From contig NC_083379.1 of assembly GCF_031755915.1 (NCBI RefSeq), positions 38,820,001 to 38,884,000 on the forward strand: a stretch of 64,000 nt of DNA. The letters are read 5' to 3'. The stretch is from Ziziphus jujuba (lineage: Eukaryota > Streptophyta > Magnoliopsida > Rosales > Rhamnaceae). Under the pieces are notes generated by a model, which was not told the DNA's origin, made no database searches, and worked only from the letters and a program-made list of their open reading frames with translations. This document shows, piece after piece, positions 14,013 through 24,845 of this stretch (positions are counted from its first letter, which is position 1; each line of letters opens with the position of its first letter). The position numbers were made by a program, and so were the translations under genes.

Positions 14013-15507
14013 TAATTTAAACTCCAAAATTTATAAATTATGACATGATTACTTTGGTTTGAATATGAACGAAAATAGATAATGGTAAGAAAATCAGTTT
14101 CATAGTCTTAGACGTTAAAACCAACACATATGCATTGTTCTCGGTTTGAAAACCAAAAATATTGCCTAGTGATTCATACGAAAATTCCCAACTCTTTTCC
14201 ACTTAATTTTATGAATATACACTAATATATATGAAAGACGCTATATATCATAAATCATGAATATGTGATCTGTAAAGATCAATTCAATCAATTTATTCAT
14301 AGGGGATTCCATTGTTCGAGTTCTAATCAGCTTATTCAGGTGTATTGAAGTTTTTTCTTTTTATTTTTTTTTTTATTTTTATTTTTTTAATATTAAAGGT
14401 GTTTTGAAGTTAAGAGAGCATTAAGATAGATGCTATGCTTAGATGGCACCCTCTTGATATACAGAATATAGGATCTTGAAGTATATCTCAATATGATCTA
14501 AGTGATGGAACAATGTACAAATGAGTTGACCCTGAATATTCCTTTTAATAGAAAATCATACTTTATATATATAGATATTCATATACTTTTACACTGCTTT
14601 ACTTTAGTTATCTTTTTAACCATAAATGAAGCTATGTTTGTTCCAAATGCAAGCATTGATCATGACAAACACGAAATCAATGCTTATAAACAGGCAATAA
14701 TTTTGTATTTGAACTTGTTTTTACAAATTGTATATATTGATCTTCTTGTCAAAGCCTACATATATATATATTTTCACTTGTACACAATTACCTACGCACA
14801 ATGAAGAAACAATTAACACACATTCATACATATATAAGCAACTAAAAAATTAATATAAAAATTTTAAAAACCTATGACATTGTGACATGTGGTACTCATT
14901 CTTTTGGACCAAAAACTTTAATTTTTGCTGCAATATTACTTGTTACATAAAAAACGTGCAATCTTGAACCCTTCAGAGCTACCTAACTTGCAATTTACAT
15001 GCACTACTATACTTTGATTAATAAGGACCTATAAAAGACGGGTTGTATACAGACTCCCACGTCCCTTCTTTGTAGCTCAAGTTTAAATAAACATAACACG
15101 CGTACGCCAAGTAGTGGCATGTTTAGGGTCTATGTTTGCTTAAGCCTGTATAATATTTGTTTAATACACCCCCATATTTCATTAATGCTACAACCCCTTT
15201 GCTTCCCCCAACAGCATGCCTAAATTTCTTCAAGTCGGCCATTGAAGGACCTTGGATTTCATTCTTGGGGCACTCCATTCTTCGTTGAAACTATAGTCTA
15301 GAGGATGCCAAGAAGTCGATATTACCCTTTGACTTTTATGGGTTGTCACGTTTTAATAATATGTTACCATATGGAAAAATGGAGTGCCTAAATCACAAAG
15401 AAGCTCTAAACTTAACTTAAAAATTCGACCACACTCTTTGCAGCACATCCCAAAGAGCCATCACCTTTTTACCACCTTTCCCGCGTCAACCTTTCCCTTA
15501 GTCCGAC

Positions 15508-15513
15508 TATAAA
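15508..15513 (+). promoter_or_regulatory. Candidate TATA box of the plus-strand STIG1-like gene
   Basis: TATAAA within GACTATAAACCC lies about 175 bp upstream of the ATG. This would start transcription just before the CT/C tract at 15541-15608. Inferred from position only. Confidence 0.45.
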
Positions 15514-15540
15514 CCCTAAGTCCTCCACCCCCACATGCCC

Positions 15541-15551
15541 ACCTCTCTCCC

Positions 15552-15583
<32 letters not shown>

Positions 15584-15608
15584 CCCCCCCCCCCCCCCCC
15601 CCCCCCCC
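15541..15608 (+). repeat. (CT)n followed by a C run of more than 20, in the likely 5' UTR
   Basis: An all-pyrimidine tract of CCCTCT/CT repeats runs into an uninterrupted C run at about 15583-15608, some 80 bp upstream of the STIG1-like ATG. It probably forms the 5' UTR. Its length should vary between individuals. Confidence 0.85.
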
Positions 15609-15688
15609 AAAAGAACAATCCTACATCGATAAAACTACCGTAATTAAGCTTCTTCAAACTTGATCTCCTTCTCTCTTCGGACAAAGCC

Positions 15689-16177
15689 ATGGAACTAATT
15701 GTCAAAATGATATTGATCATCACCATGACCATGGCTTTGTCCATCACCCTAACCATGAAAAGCATTACTAACCATCAAGAAGAAGAAGAAAAGCCCCTAT
15801 TCTTGGCAACAACTTCTTCCGGAGAGCTATCCGGTGCCATTGACAACCATAACAAACTCATACTGCCTTCAAAAAGGGTAAGTCGCTTCCTCGCTGAGAA
15901 GAAGAACCCTAGAGCTGCCGATCACTGCCACAAGGACCATGAAATCTGCTACGAAATAGATGGAGGGAAGAACTCAACCTGCTGCAACAACAAGTGCGTA
16001 GACTTGTCGACGGACAAACACAACTGCGGTGCATGCAAGAAGAAATGCAAGTTCCCAGAGACTTGTTGCAGAGGGAAGTGTGTGTACTTGTCGTTGGACA
16101 AAAGGCATTGTGGAGAATGCAACCACCGGTGTAAACCCGGAGAGTATTGTTTCTATGGTATGTGTAGCTACGCATGA
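15689..16177 (+). CDS. STIG1-like secreted cysteine-rich protein (162 aa)
   Basis: A single-exon gene of the stigma-specific STIG1 family of small secreted apoplastic peptides. In known members these act on pollen-tube growth or stigma exudate (tobacco and tomato STIG1) or cell-death signalling (GRIM REAPER). Residues 1-23 form a hydrophobic signal peptide ([20 protein letters not shown]). A variable acidic linker follows, then a C-terminal domain from about residue 80 with 16 cysteines in the family pattern: [31 protein letters not shown], then two more. It lies on the opposite strand from the other cluster members and its linker and Cys spacing differ from theirs, so it belongs to another subclade. 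Its function in this plant is unknown. Confidence 0.9.
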   Translation: MELIVKMILIITMTMALSITLTMKSITNHQEEEEKPLFLATTSSGELSGAIDNHNKLILPSKRVSRFLAEKKNPRAADHCHKDHEICYEIDGGKNSTCCNNKCVDLSTDKHNCGACKKKCKFPETCCRGKCVYLSLDKRHCGECNHRCKPGEYCFYGMCSYA

Positions 16178-18890
16178 TTACAAGGATGATCCTGTTAAAC
16201 CGGCTAACGGTCGAAGGTTCGTAAATTTTATTCTTATTACAATAAAAACCACATGATCAAATTAATGGTGGTCCTTTGAAAAATATATAGTTATATTTTC
16301 AAATACTATGATTTGATATGATACTCTAATGTAATGCTGTTTGAAGAATTAAGTGTATGAGACCCAACAGAAAAATATATGGATTAATAACTTTATTATA
16401 TATATACATTGAGAACTCAAACATTTTTTGTTAGAGATATATATATTTTGTGTAAATGGTTATACGATATTCTGGTTTGCTTTCTTTTGTTGTGTACCAA
16501 ATGGAGAGTTTGATTCATTCTCCAAAATTCTCAAAGTTAAATGAATATATGTATATTTGAATTACGTGAAATAATATTGAGATGTAGTTTTTGGTTATAA
16601 AGAATTAATGTACATTCTGAATATTTATTATATTTTGTTTTAACTTTCCTAATATTCATATAAGATATAAATTTTCATTCGCAAAAAACAAAAAACAAAA
16701 AACAAAACAAAACAAAAAAAGAGAAAGAAAAAAAGAAAAAATTTCATTTATATATACACACATATGTATATATGAATGAAATCCAAACTACTCTATATGT
16801 TAAAAGCATTTTTGTTATTTAAACCAAAAAAATAAGAATAAAATGCTTTGATTACGCATAAAAAGATGCAAATTATTGTCTAATATTATTTCCTTAGCAC
16901 TTTTACTTACAACGATGGAAGAAAAAAAAAAAAAAAAAACTTATAAGAAGCGAAAAAATTAGGAGTTGTAGTTTAGATATCGTGGGATTCAATTGTCGTA
17001 GATGATAAGCCAGAAAGTTTGAAACAACAAGAAAAAGAGTTTAATTAATGTAAGCGGCACATGTAAATACCTTAAACCGCACCCAAAGGCATATAAATTG
17101 GATACATTTTTAATCGAAAAAAAGAAAAGGCCCAGGCTGCACGGTCAAAGAGTGTGCACGGTCAAAGTTCTTATATAATTTTCCATATATACGTCAGAAA
17201 TATGAAAACTAGGAGAAAGATGAGCCACTTTTATTAGCTGATCTCTCATTTTTCTATGTATTATCATTTGCCTTGAGATTTGAGAAGACACAATTTGGGT
17301 GGTGCTGTTCCCCTTGAATATAAGGGATATTAGGTTATATAATTTTCAATGATCCATAACCTCCTTCACGTATATATAAGCAAGGATTCCATATTAAAAA
17401 GAAAAATAAAAAACAAAAAAAAACAAAACAGCAAGTATGCATTTATGATTTATTTACCCAAAAATAAAATGCTTTTATGATATATACACATATTTATTAT
17501 TTTTTCTTTTGAAATAAGACAGGACATTCATATATTAAAAAGAACAAATGCGTAATTTTCTCTTATGTTTCTTTCGGCTTCTTCTTGATTTATATATATT
17601 TTTATTTGAGTTTAGTGTGTATATATATATATATATCTCAAAATATTTGAAATTATAATTATTCCACTATGCGATAATATGTAAAAACACAGCGGATCAT
17701 AATTTCATAATAGTAATAATAGTTTACAAATATTTTCATAATTTTCATAATAGTATTAATAGTTTCATATATTTTTAGGAAAAAAAATGTAATTTTATTA
17801 TGTTGCCCACATATTTAAGAGTGAATCTCTTTGATTCTCTACCTTAATTATCTCCGATAATAAAGGAATAGTAAATGTTAGCATTTATTAAGCGATTATT
17901 TCTCTTATTTAAAGTCTTTGTCACTAATATTTTTTTTCAAAAAAAAAAAAAAACTATTTTTATCATCCCATATATAACATTAAAATTTTTTCAAAATTAT
18001 TATTCTAGTAATCTTTTTCTATATATATATTTTTTGAAATAGTTTCCTACTAATCTGCCAAAAATGGGGTAAAAAAAACTCTTTATCACCTAAAAACCAT
18101 AACAAAAGAATTGACACTCACTTATTCTCCAATAAGTTTTATTTTTAAAAGTTATATAAGTGAGCTAATTATATTTATTTTGAATCTTAAATTGTATTTT
18201 TTTTTATCTTATATACTTAATTATTATTATAATTTGATTTTATATATATATATATATATATGTATTTTGAAAATCAAATGATAAATATTAGTAATATAAT
18301 ACATATTAAACAAAAATAATTCTTCTTTTGTTCTTATTATTTTTTTCGTTTTTGTTGAAAAGTATTATTTCTTTTGTTAAACACCTTGTACTGAGTTCAT
18401 AAAATATATTTTTTGAGATTAACTAAAATATTATATTACAAAAATTATTTTTGTTGTGTACAACATTATTTTTCTTTTGTAATTATTTTCTATAAATTAT
18501 ATAAACATTATTTTTTGTTCCATTTTATTATTATTTTTTATTTTTTCAATTTTATCTTTACTTACACTTGCCTCCACCTCTGTTTGATACAATACGTGAT
18601 CATCCATTTTATATTAAAATTTTATAATTTTATATTTAGAGGTAATTTATTTTATTTTGTTGATTGTCACTGTATGGTTCTTCTATATGGTAGGCAATTT
18701 TGCCCATGTATGGTGGATGTGGTCTGTTATCCTATGGTGTCAGATGTCGGTGTGACCTCGTCTATCATTTACTATATATCCCTTAAATAAAAAAAATTCA
18801 GATAATGAGAAATTAAAGATGCATGAAAAGAAGAATTAATTGAGTAGCAAAAAATTGCTGATGATTGTCTTTGGATATATGGGTCTTAAC
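16178..18890. other. AT-rich intergenic DNA inside the STIG1-like cluster
   Basis: Contains the 3' flank of the plus-strand STIG1-like gene, A/T runs and short TA microsatellites (for example about 17,617-17,637 and 18,240-18,261). Open stretches here have the composition of AT-rich noise and no recognisable domains. Confidence 0.6.
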
Positions 18891-19287
18891 CAAGCCAAAT
18901 TGCAGAGGCCCAAAGCACAAAGGCTGCCATTGATGCAGCCATTGTTGCATCCTCCGCAATGCCTCCTGTTGAATGAGGGGTAGATGCATTTCCCATTGCA
19001 GCAAATCTGATTGAATTTGCATTTCTTTCACTTTTCGCTTGTAGCAGTTTGGTCCTTGGGCTGCCTTTAAACCCACAAATCCTCGGAAACCTCTTGCAAG
19101 TTGGTCCCAAAGTTTGCTTCTTTCACCAAAGGGGAATGCCTATTCAATTCATCATGTGCATCTACTTTTTCTTCTCTTCTTCATAATTCTCATACTTGGC
19201 CTGTTCATCTGGGTAAACAGCAATACTCATCAGGACTAAATCCGTGAAAACAATGACCACTATGATCAACAGCTCTATCAGCTTCAT
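18891..19287 (-). pseudogene. STIG1-like pseudogene (frameshifts and internal deletion)
   Basis: A broken relative of the two intact minus-strand STIG1-like genes. It keeps the ATG and signal peptide (MKLIELLIIVVIVFTDLVLM) and the YENYEEE linker, then hits a stop. The rest survives only across different frames: TCKRFPRICGFKGSP in one, GPNC in a second, and FNQICCNGKC plus RRHCGGCNN in a third. Compared with the paralogue at 23672-24133, about 50 bp encoding the first half of the cysteine domain are deleted. The last Cys of the paralogues is followed by NYA and stop; here it reads NLAW with no stop. Its promoter is also altered (TA expansion and a MITE-like insertion). Confidence 0.85.
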
Positions 19288-19394
19288 TTTTATGTCAACA
19301 TATAGGAATTGATTCGATATGTAAAAGAAACAGAGAGGTATTAGAAAAGATAATTCCAATATGTATGTATGTGGTTTAGTGGTGGGGGTGGGTT

Positions 19395-19395
<1 letters not shown>

Positions 19396-19456
<61 letters not shown>
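19396..19456. repeat. (TA)n microsatellite at the TATA position of the pseudogene
   Basis: About 30 TA units directly follow GGGTTTAT. In the two intact paralogues the same GGGTTTATATAGAGGG context forms the TATA box, at about the same distance upstream of the ATG (109 bp here). Confidence 0.9.
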
Positions 19457-19460
<4 letters not shown>

Positions 19461-19465
19461 ATAGT

Positions 19466-19592
19466 CTTTTTATGGTGCGAACGGTCTTCATGCGGACTAT
19501 AGTATTGGCGATGATTTTTCATTGTATTGGTGATAATTTTCTAAAAAACCATCGTTAATATTATATGGACCGTTCTCACCGTAGAATTTCCG
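19466..19592. mobile_element. Short MITE-like inverted-repeat element
   Basis: The left arm (TATGGTGCGAACGGTC, continuing to GTATTGGCGATG) and the reverse complement of the right arm (TACGGTGAGAACGGTC, continuing to ATATTAACGATGG) form imperfect inverted repeats of about 40 bp around a roughly 40-bp centre. It lies just upstream of the TA tract in the pseudogene promoter and is absent from the paralogous promoters. No coding capacity. Confidence 0.55.
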
Positions 19593-19661
19593 TATATGTG
19601 TATTTAGATAATAAAAGTGGGTTGATTATATATATGTATGTACTACATATGATATATGTTT

Positions 19662-20440
19662 CCCTGCACCTGTTAGTGTGAAATGGTCTAAATTCAACAC
19701 CAACCAAAAACGGTAAGAATTTTTTTCACTAAAATAATGAAAAGAAAAAAGAGATGGGAAAGTATAAACTACGTGTACGTCTCTGAGCAAAGGCACTCAA
19801 AAATTTGATATTATAAAAATATCAAATGGATCCTGGTCAAAGCATGTCTGCGTTATTCAGATTCTCCACATGCTGTATTAATAATTATATTATTAGTTTA
19901 AATTGTCAAATAATAGTTTAAAGTTTTCTGCTTTTTACAAAGTGATCAAAATCATCAGTATTCTCTTTGCTCTGCTCCCCCCATAAAAACATCAGTCCAT
20001 TTATATTAGATTTTTTTTTATTTTTTTATTTTTTTTATTTTTTGGGGTAAATGTTGGTATTCCCATTTCATTTTCTTTTCTTGCTACCTGTCTTTTTTTT
20101 TATGAGCATTACAGCTTGATTTACACTTGGCATTTCATAAACTTACATCTCTATGTTTTAAGGGTTGCATATTGCATAGATTCATTGAAAGATGGCCAGC
20201 TAAGTGCAACTTCAACATTCAATTTGTCAACACAACCTTCATTGCATGGTCCGTTTTCCCTTTCTTTCTATCTTGCAATTTTTCCTCTTTACCTTTATTT
20301 CCTTACACATGGCAGCTAATGGATATTAACAGTAAATAATCCATTTAAATTAGATAATCACAACACTATGAGTTAATTTCAGTGATTGAAAGGCTCTCTG
20401 TTCCTTCAATTTTTGGACACACTTCCTAATGTATTTATTT
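19662..20440 (-). promoter_or_regulatory. Conserved upstream blocks of the STIG1-like pseudogene
   Basis: Four blocks match, in the same order and orientation, blocks upstream of the two intact paralogues: 19662-19705 (CTGCACCTGTTAGTG...GTC), 19760-19800 (ACGTGTACGTCTC...GCAAAGG), 19860-19960 (CTCCACATGCTGTATTA to GTGATCAAAATCA) and 20387-20440 (AGGCTCTCTGTTCCTTC...GGACACA). They show that the whole unit, not only the coding part, was duplicated. Confidence 0.75.
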
Positions 20441-20835
20441 GTTTTACATGCATTCATGCTAACTACACCATTTAAAACGCTTACAATTAATTACAAAGGT
20501 CATATCCCCAGTCTCTCACCCCATTTTATTGTGAAAAATATTCCAAATTGGTAATGACTATCAGTTTGGATTTAAGACTAAAAATTCTTCCCCTCTGTTA
20601 ATATAATAATGTGTTTGGATGATAATTAAAAGCTATATTTCATGACAACAATATTTCTTTGACGGGCTTTCTAGAAAAGCCTTAACTATATACTCAAAAA
20701 ATGAGCTTGTGTAGGAAAGAGACTATTTTTTTTTTTTTCAATTTTTTAAAAAGTGCAAGAAATTGTTATATTTTAAAGAAATTTTGTTATCAAACAATAT
20801 CAATCCTTTTAAGTAAAACATTTACTTATCACAAA

Positions 20836-20887
<52 letters not shown>

Positions 20888-20917
20888 GGCTGATTTTTAG
20901 GATGAAAATTGAAATTA

Positions 20918-21112
20918 AAACCCTCTTTGGTATGATTTTTAAAAAGAAGCTTCTAACTTTAAGGTTTAAAAGCTATTGTTGGAAGTATTTATACAATTCT
21001 CTAAAAGTATGTCAAACATTTAAAAGGGTTTCTAACAAAAGTTAATGAAGAGTAGCTTTTTAATAAATTTTGAAAAAAATAGAAGTAAAAGTTGTCCCAA
21101 ATGGTTCCTAAA
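20918..21112. mobile_element. Probable MITE (hAT-like ends)
   Basis: The left end CCTCTTTGGTATGATTTTTA pairs imperfectly with the reverse complement of the right end (GGAACCATTTGGGACAACTT), with AAGCTTCTAACTT / AGTAGCTTTT subterminal complementarity. Boundaries uncertain. Confidence 0.4.
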
Positions 21113-21405
21113 AAACGTGTAAAAATTGCATATATTTGCATGTTTGCCACAAAGAGGTTTTGAGTTATAAATATTCTTGCAATAGGGCATAATTAATTGG
21201 GCAACAACATTGCTAATATTAATCGTCTACGCGCAGAATTGAGAAATCAAGACACATAAAAATAAATGAATAAACGAATAGATTAATTGATGATGAAAAT
21301 GAATTACAAAGCCGTGCAGAGAAAGAAGAATTTTGTTACATGAATGAAAGAATTTGTATTTAAAATCACATAAGATCTATAAATTGAATCCTAGCTAGCT
21401 AGTTA

Positions 21406-21855
21406 TTAAGCATAATTGCAAAGGCCAAAAGCACAAAGGCTGCCATTGCCGCAGCTGTTGTTGCAACCACCACAATGCCTCCTGTTGAATGAGGGGTTGA
21501 CACATTTGCCATTGCAGCAAATCTCATTGAACTTGCATTTCTTTCCACATCTTCCACAGTTAGACCTATCTTTCAACACATTCGCACACTTCTTTTTGCA
21601 GCAGTTTGGCCCAGGACTGCCCTTGAATCTGCATATCCTTGGGAAAGTCTTGCAAGTCAAACGCAGCGTTTGCTTCTTTTGCCTTAAAGACCTTCCCTCC
21701 ACCTCATCTGCACCTACCACTTCTTCTTCAAAAGAAGAAGAAGAAGGTTCTTGTTCATAATTCTCATATTTAATGTTCTGTAATTCATTTTGGTTCAAGG
21801 AGCTGATGCTCAGGACTAAATCCGCGAAAACAATGACCACCAACAATAGCTTCAT
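21406..21855 (-). CDS. STIG1-like secreted cysteine-rich protein (149 aa)
   Basis: Single-exon STIG1-family gene. Residues 1-20 (MKLLLVVIVFADLVLSISSL) look like a signal peptide. A short Glu/Ser-rich linker with a basic RSLRQKKQ segment follows, then a 16-Cys domain: TCKTFPRIC, PNCCKKKC, SNCGRCGKKC, EICCNGKC, RRHCGGCNNSC, LCAFGLCNYA. It is very similar to the copy at 23672-24133, marking a recent tandem duplication. RSLRQ could be a processing site between linker and domain; that is inference. The TATA box lies about 125 bp upstream. Confidence 0.9.
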   Translation of the reverse strand: MKLLLVVIVFADLVLSISSLNQNELQNIKYENYEQEPSSSSFEEEVVGADEVEGRSLRQKKQTLRLTCKTFPRICRFKGSPGPNCCKKKCANVLKDRSNCGRCGKKCKFNEICCNGKCVNPSFNRRHCGGCNNSCGNGSLCAFGLCNYA

Positions 21856-21979
21856 TATTATGTGACAGTCTCTTTATGTATTTGGTATTTGGTATGTGAA
21901 AAAAGAGAGAAATTGGAGAGCAGTGTTTCAATGGAAAGGAAGAGCAAATTAAGATGGAGAAGAGTGTTGGGTTGAGGGG

Positions 21980-21988
21980 TTTATATAG
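21980..21988 (-). promoter_or_regulatory. TATA box of the STIG1-like gene at 21406-21855
   Basis: CTATATAAA on the minus strand lies about 125 bp upstream of the ATG. The surrounding GGGTTTATATAGAGGGAA is shared with the paralogue at 23672-24133. Confidence 0.75.
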
Positions 21989-22031
21989 AGGGAATTTTTG
22001 GCAACGGGATTGACCAATTGATTATAATATT

Positions 22032-22510
22032 TGCCTGGACCTGTTAGTGGAATGATCCAAACTTCACAGCTATACATACCAAATAAAGGTAAAGTTTATT
22101 TTCTTTTATTTCATTCAGAACCGAGTATGGTCCACTCTGGTTCTTATTCCTGATGAAATGTATTAACAAAGTGGAAAAAGATGAAGAAAGTATAGTACGT
22201 GTATGTCTCCCAGCAAAAGGACTCTGTGTCTGTTATTATAAGCATTTTGGTCTGCATAATGCATTATTTAGATTATATATTCTCCACATGTTGTATTAAC
22301 TTTAGTTGTTTAAATTGTCAAATAATAATTTATTGTTTTCTGCTTTTTGACAATGTGATCAAAATCAATGTCTCTCTTTACCCCATTAAAAATATATATG
22401 AATTGGTCCATTTATAGGAGATTAGATTATATATAGTATAAATTAATTTGTGTGCTTGAAAAGCTCTCTGTTTCTTCAGGTAGAGGACACATCCATAATG
22501 AATTTATTTA
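22032..22510 (-). promoter_or_regulatory. Conserved upstream blocks of the STIG1-like gene at 21406
   Basis: Blocks 22032-22070, 22186-22226, 22279-22370 and 22457-22510 match the ordered blocks upstream of the pseudogene and of the copy at 23672. Shared motifs include GTTAGTGGAATG, CTCCACATG...TGTATT, TGTGATCAAAATCAAT and AAGCTCTCTGTTTC...GGACACA. They may be promoter elements, or simply undecayed duplicate sequence. Confidence 0.7.
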
Positions 22511-23671
22511 TATCTATATATATATATATGCTCATGCTAGCTCTACCATTTCGAACACATGGTTTTATTAATTGGAATTTGTTTATGCTGCCAATTATAA
22601 TCTTTCTATTTATTTATTTAAATTGATTCCTGAAACTTTTTAGAGGGATGCAAGAGCTTTTGTTTTCAAACAATTTGCATTCTTTTAAATATAAATTTTC
22701 ATTAACAGATTCAGATTTAAAAATAACATCTTTGAAGTTAATTTATTTTCAAGCAGATTTAAAAAGAAAAAAACTCTTTTTTCTGAAGAATAATCTGTGT
22801 ATAAAATCTTTATTTATGGACATTCAAGGTGCTAAATAGGTTTATGTTCTAAAATAGACTTGTTATTGTTTCCTCTCATAATGATTCTAAGTCAATCCAG
22901 TCCAACTTATAGGAGACAAAATCTTTGGTTAATTATAAAACTTGAGCAGTAAGACGGTCTCTTCACTTTTCAGGAAATTTGGTTTTGACTACAATTTCTT
23001 AACCACATATGCATTTAATTACAACCCTTGTTTTGTGCAAAAAAGAATAATGGCCTTGTTAAAGTTTATTATAAGTAGTTCAATCCAACATATTTAAGTT
23101 AACTCTGTATGTGGACAGCCTAATGGCCATGTCCACATCTCTCCATATATGAGGTCTTAGTTCAGGTTAAAAAAAAAGAACAAAGATTTAATTTAATTCT
23201 GGTAAACAAAAAGTTAAAAAAGAAGGACCACAAGCTCCTTCATGTTATATTATTGAAGTCTATCACTTTGATTGAAGAAACCATATGGTGCCTGAAGTAT
23301 AATAAAGAGCAACAAAATTGCCAATTTTCTTGTCATATAGAGAGACAAGACACAGATAAATAAACGAACAAACAAATAAATTAATCATTTTATAATTTTT
23401 TTATGTAAATATATAAATTAAAAAAGGACCAGGAAAAGTAGATTTCTCAAGCTTCAATTAGTAGCACACGAATTTAATAACTAATATATAGCAAAATATT
23501 AGCATGTAAACTAGCAACTTCTATAACAATTGGCCAACTAATTATTAATCAATGAAACTGAATAACAAAATCATTCAGAGCTAAAAATAATCTGATTATT
23601 ACACCAATGAAAGAATATTTTGAATTGAATATGTAGCAATAGGATGGAATTAATATCCCAATTAATCTTAA
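22511..23671. other. Spacer between two STIG1-like genes
   Basis: AT-rich, with a short TA run near 22,511-22,529 and A/T runs. I see no gene or clear repeat in it. Confidence 0.6.
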
Positions 23672-24133
23672 TTAAGCATAATTGCAGAGGCCAAAAGCAC
23701 AGAGGCTGCCATTGCTGCAGCTGTTGTTGCATCCTCCACAATGCCTCCTGTTGAATGAAGGGTTAACACATTTCCCATTGCAGCAAATCTGATTGAACTT
23801 GCATTTCTTTCCGCATCTCCCACAGTTAAATCGATCCCTCGATACATTCACACACTTCTTCTTGCAGCAGTTGGGTCCTGGACTGCCTTTAAACCCACAA
23901 ATCCTTGGAAACTTGTTGCAAGTCAGTCTCAGAGTTTGCTTCGTTTGCCTGAGTGACCTTCCCTCCGATTCATGTACTTCTTCATCATCATCATCATCAT
24001 TGGAGGAAGGAGATTCTTCTTCTCCATAATTCTCATATTTGTTTTCTTCTACTTCTTCCTGGTATGCAGCACAAAAACTCAAGATTATATTCATGAAAAC
24101 AATGATCACCAAGAACAGCTTCATCAGCTTCAT
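23672..24133 (-). CDS. STIG1-like secreted cysteine-rich protein (153 aa)
   Basis: Single-exon STIG1-family gene. Residues 1-24 (MKLMKLFLVIIVFMNIILSF) form a signal peptide. The linker carries a poly-Asp stretch (NDDDDDEE) encoded by an ATC/GAT trinucleotide run, followed by RSLRQTKQ and a 16-Cys domain almost identical to that of the copy at 21406-21855 (NCCKKKC, FNCGRCGKKC, ICCNGKC, RHCGGCNNSC, LCAFGLCNYA). It is the template against which the pseudogene at 18891-19287 is best read. Confidence 0.9.
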   Translation of the reverse strand: MKLMKLFLVIIVFMNIILSFCAAYQEEVEENKYENYGEEESPSSNDDDDDEEVHESEGRSLRQTKQTLRLTCNKFPRICGFKGSPGPNCCKKKCVNVSRDRFNCGRCGKKCKFNQICCNGKCVNPSFNRRHCGGCNNSCSNGSLCAFGLCNYA

Positions 24134-24258
24134 TGTTCCGTATCAATAGGAATTGATTTGGATACGTAAAAAAGAGAGAGAGATTTTGAAGGAGGGCTTG
24201 AATGTAAAAGAAGAGCTAAGTTTGGAGAATATCGAGAAGGGTGTGATGGTGGAGTTGG

Positions 24259-24268
24259 GTTTATATAG
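24259..24268 (-). promoter_or_regulatory. TATA box of the STIG1-like gene at 23672-24133
   Basis: CTATATAAA on the minus strand, about 125 bp upstream of the ATG, in the same sequence context and spacing as in the neighbouring paralogue. Confidence 0.75.
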
Positions 24269-24317
24269 AGGGAAGTTTTCTGGCAGCTGTGTTTTTGGTT
24301 GACATAATTGACATGTT

Positions 24318-24845
24318 TTCCTGCACAAGTTAGTGGAATGGTCCACTAATTGAACACCTAAAGTGAGTTTTATTTTGTTTATTTACTCTTTCCAGAACCA
24401 ATTATAGTCCGTATTCTAAGTTGGAAAATTTTCTAGTAAAAAATGAAAAAGGTACTTGGAAAAAAGTGGTGTACGAGTATGTCTTCCAATAAAAGGGACT
24501 CCAGAACTACAACATAATATTGTTAACAAATCTTATATAGTGAGATTTGGATCATGGTCAAAGTATGATATATATATATATATACATAATATCATTCAGA
24601 CTTAATTTTCCACGTGCTGTATAAATATTATCAAATGATTGTTTAATAATGCTTTTTTTCTGCTTTTGACAACGTGCATGATCAAAATCAATATTCTTGT
24701 TCACCCCCTACAAAAATACATACGAATCCATTTATATGATGGAATTAATTATCATATATAGTATTATTATTTTCTCTTTATGTGATAGAAAAGCTCTCTG
24801 TTTCCTACAATTTAAGGACACGTACACTCCATAAAGCATTTCTTT
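24318..24845 (-). promoter_or_regulatory. Conserved upstream blocks of the STIG1-like gene at 23672
   Basis: Blocks 24318-24360, 24465-24504, 24606-24692 and 24787-24845 are in the same order as in the two other minus-strand units. In this copy the third block contains CACGTG (CCACGTGCTG), a G-box; the other two copies have CACATG at that place. Confidence 0.7.

Larger units (their letters stand above)
13119..15688. other. Intergenic region between VPS35L and the first STIG1-like gene
   Basis: The first 200 bp hold the GC-richer VPS35L 5' UTR and promoter. The rest is AT-rich. A probable MITE lies at about 13,736-14,012. The last 200 bp hold the promoter and 5' UTR of the STIG1-like gene, with a candidate TATA box at 15508-15513. 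No other coding signal seen. Confidence 0.65.
19593..21405. other. Spacer between the STIG1-like pseudogene and the next copy
   Basis: Apart from the conserved promoter blocks it is AT-rich. It contains a TA microsatellite at 20839-20881 and a probable MITE at about 20,918-21,112. No gene seen. Confidence 0.6.

Noticed and set aside
18413..18790. 125-residue plus-strand open frame
   Set aside because: Phe/Tyr/Ile-rich, as expected from AT-rich DNA, with no domain, signal or relative in the window.
19162..19491. Minus-strand open frame with a long Tyr-Ile repeat upstream of the pseudogene ATG
   Set aside because: The Tyr-Ile part is translation of the TA microsatellite. Only the segment from 19287 onward matches the STIG1-like paralogues.
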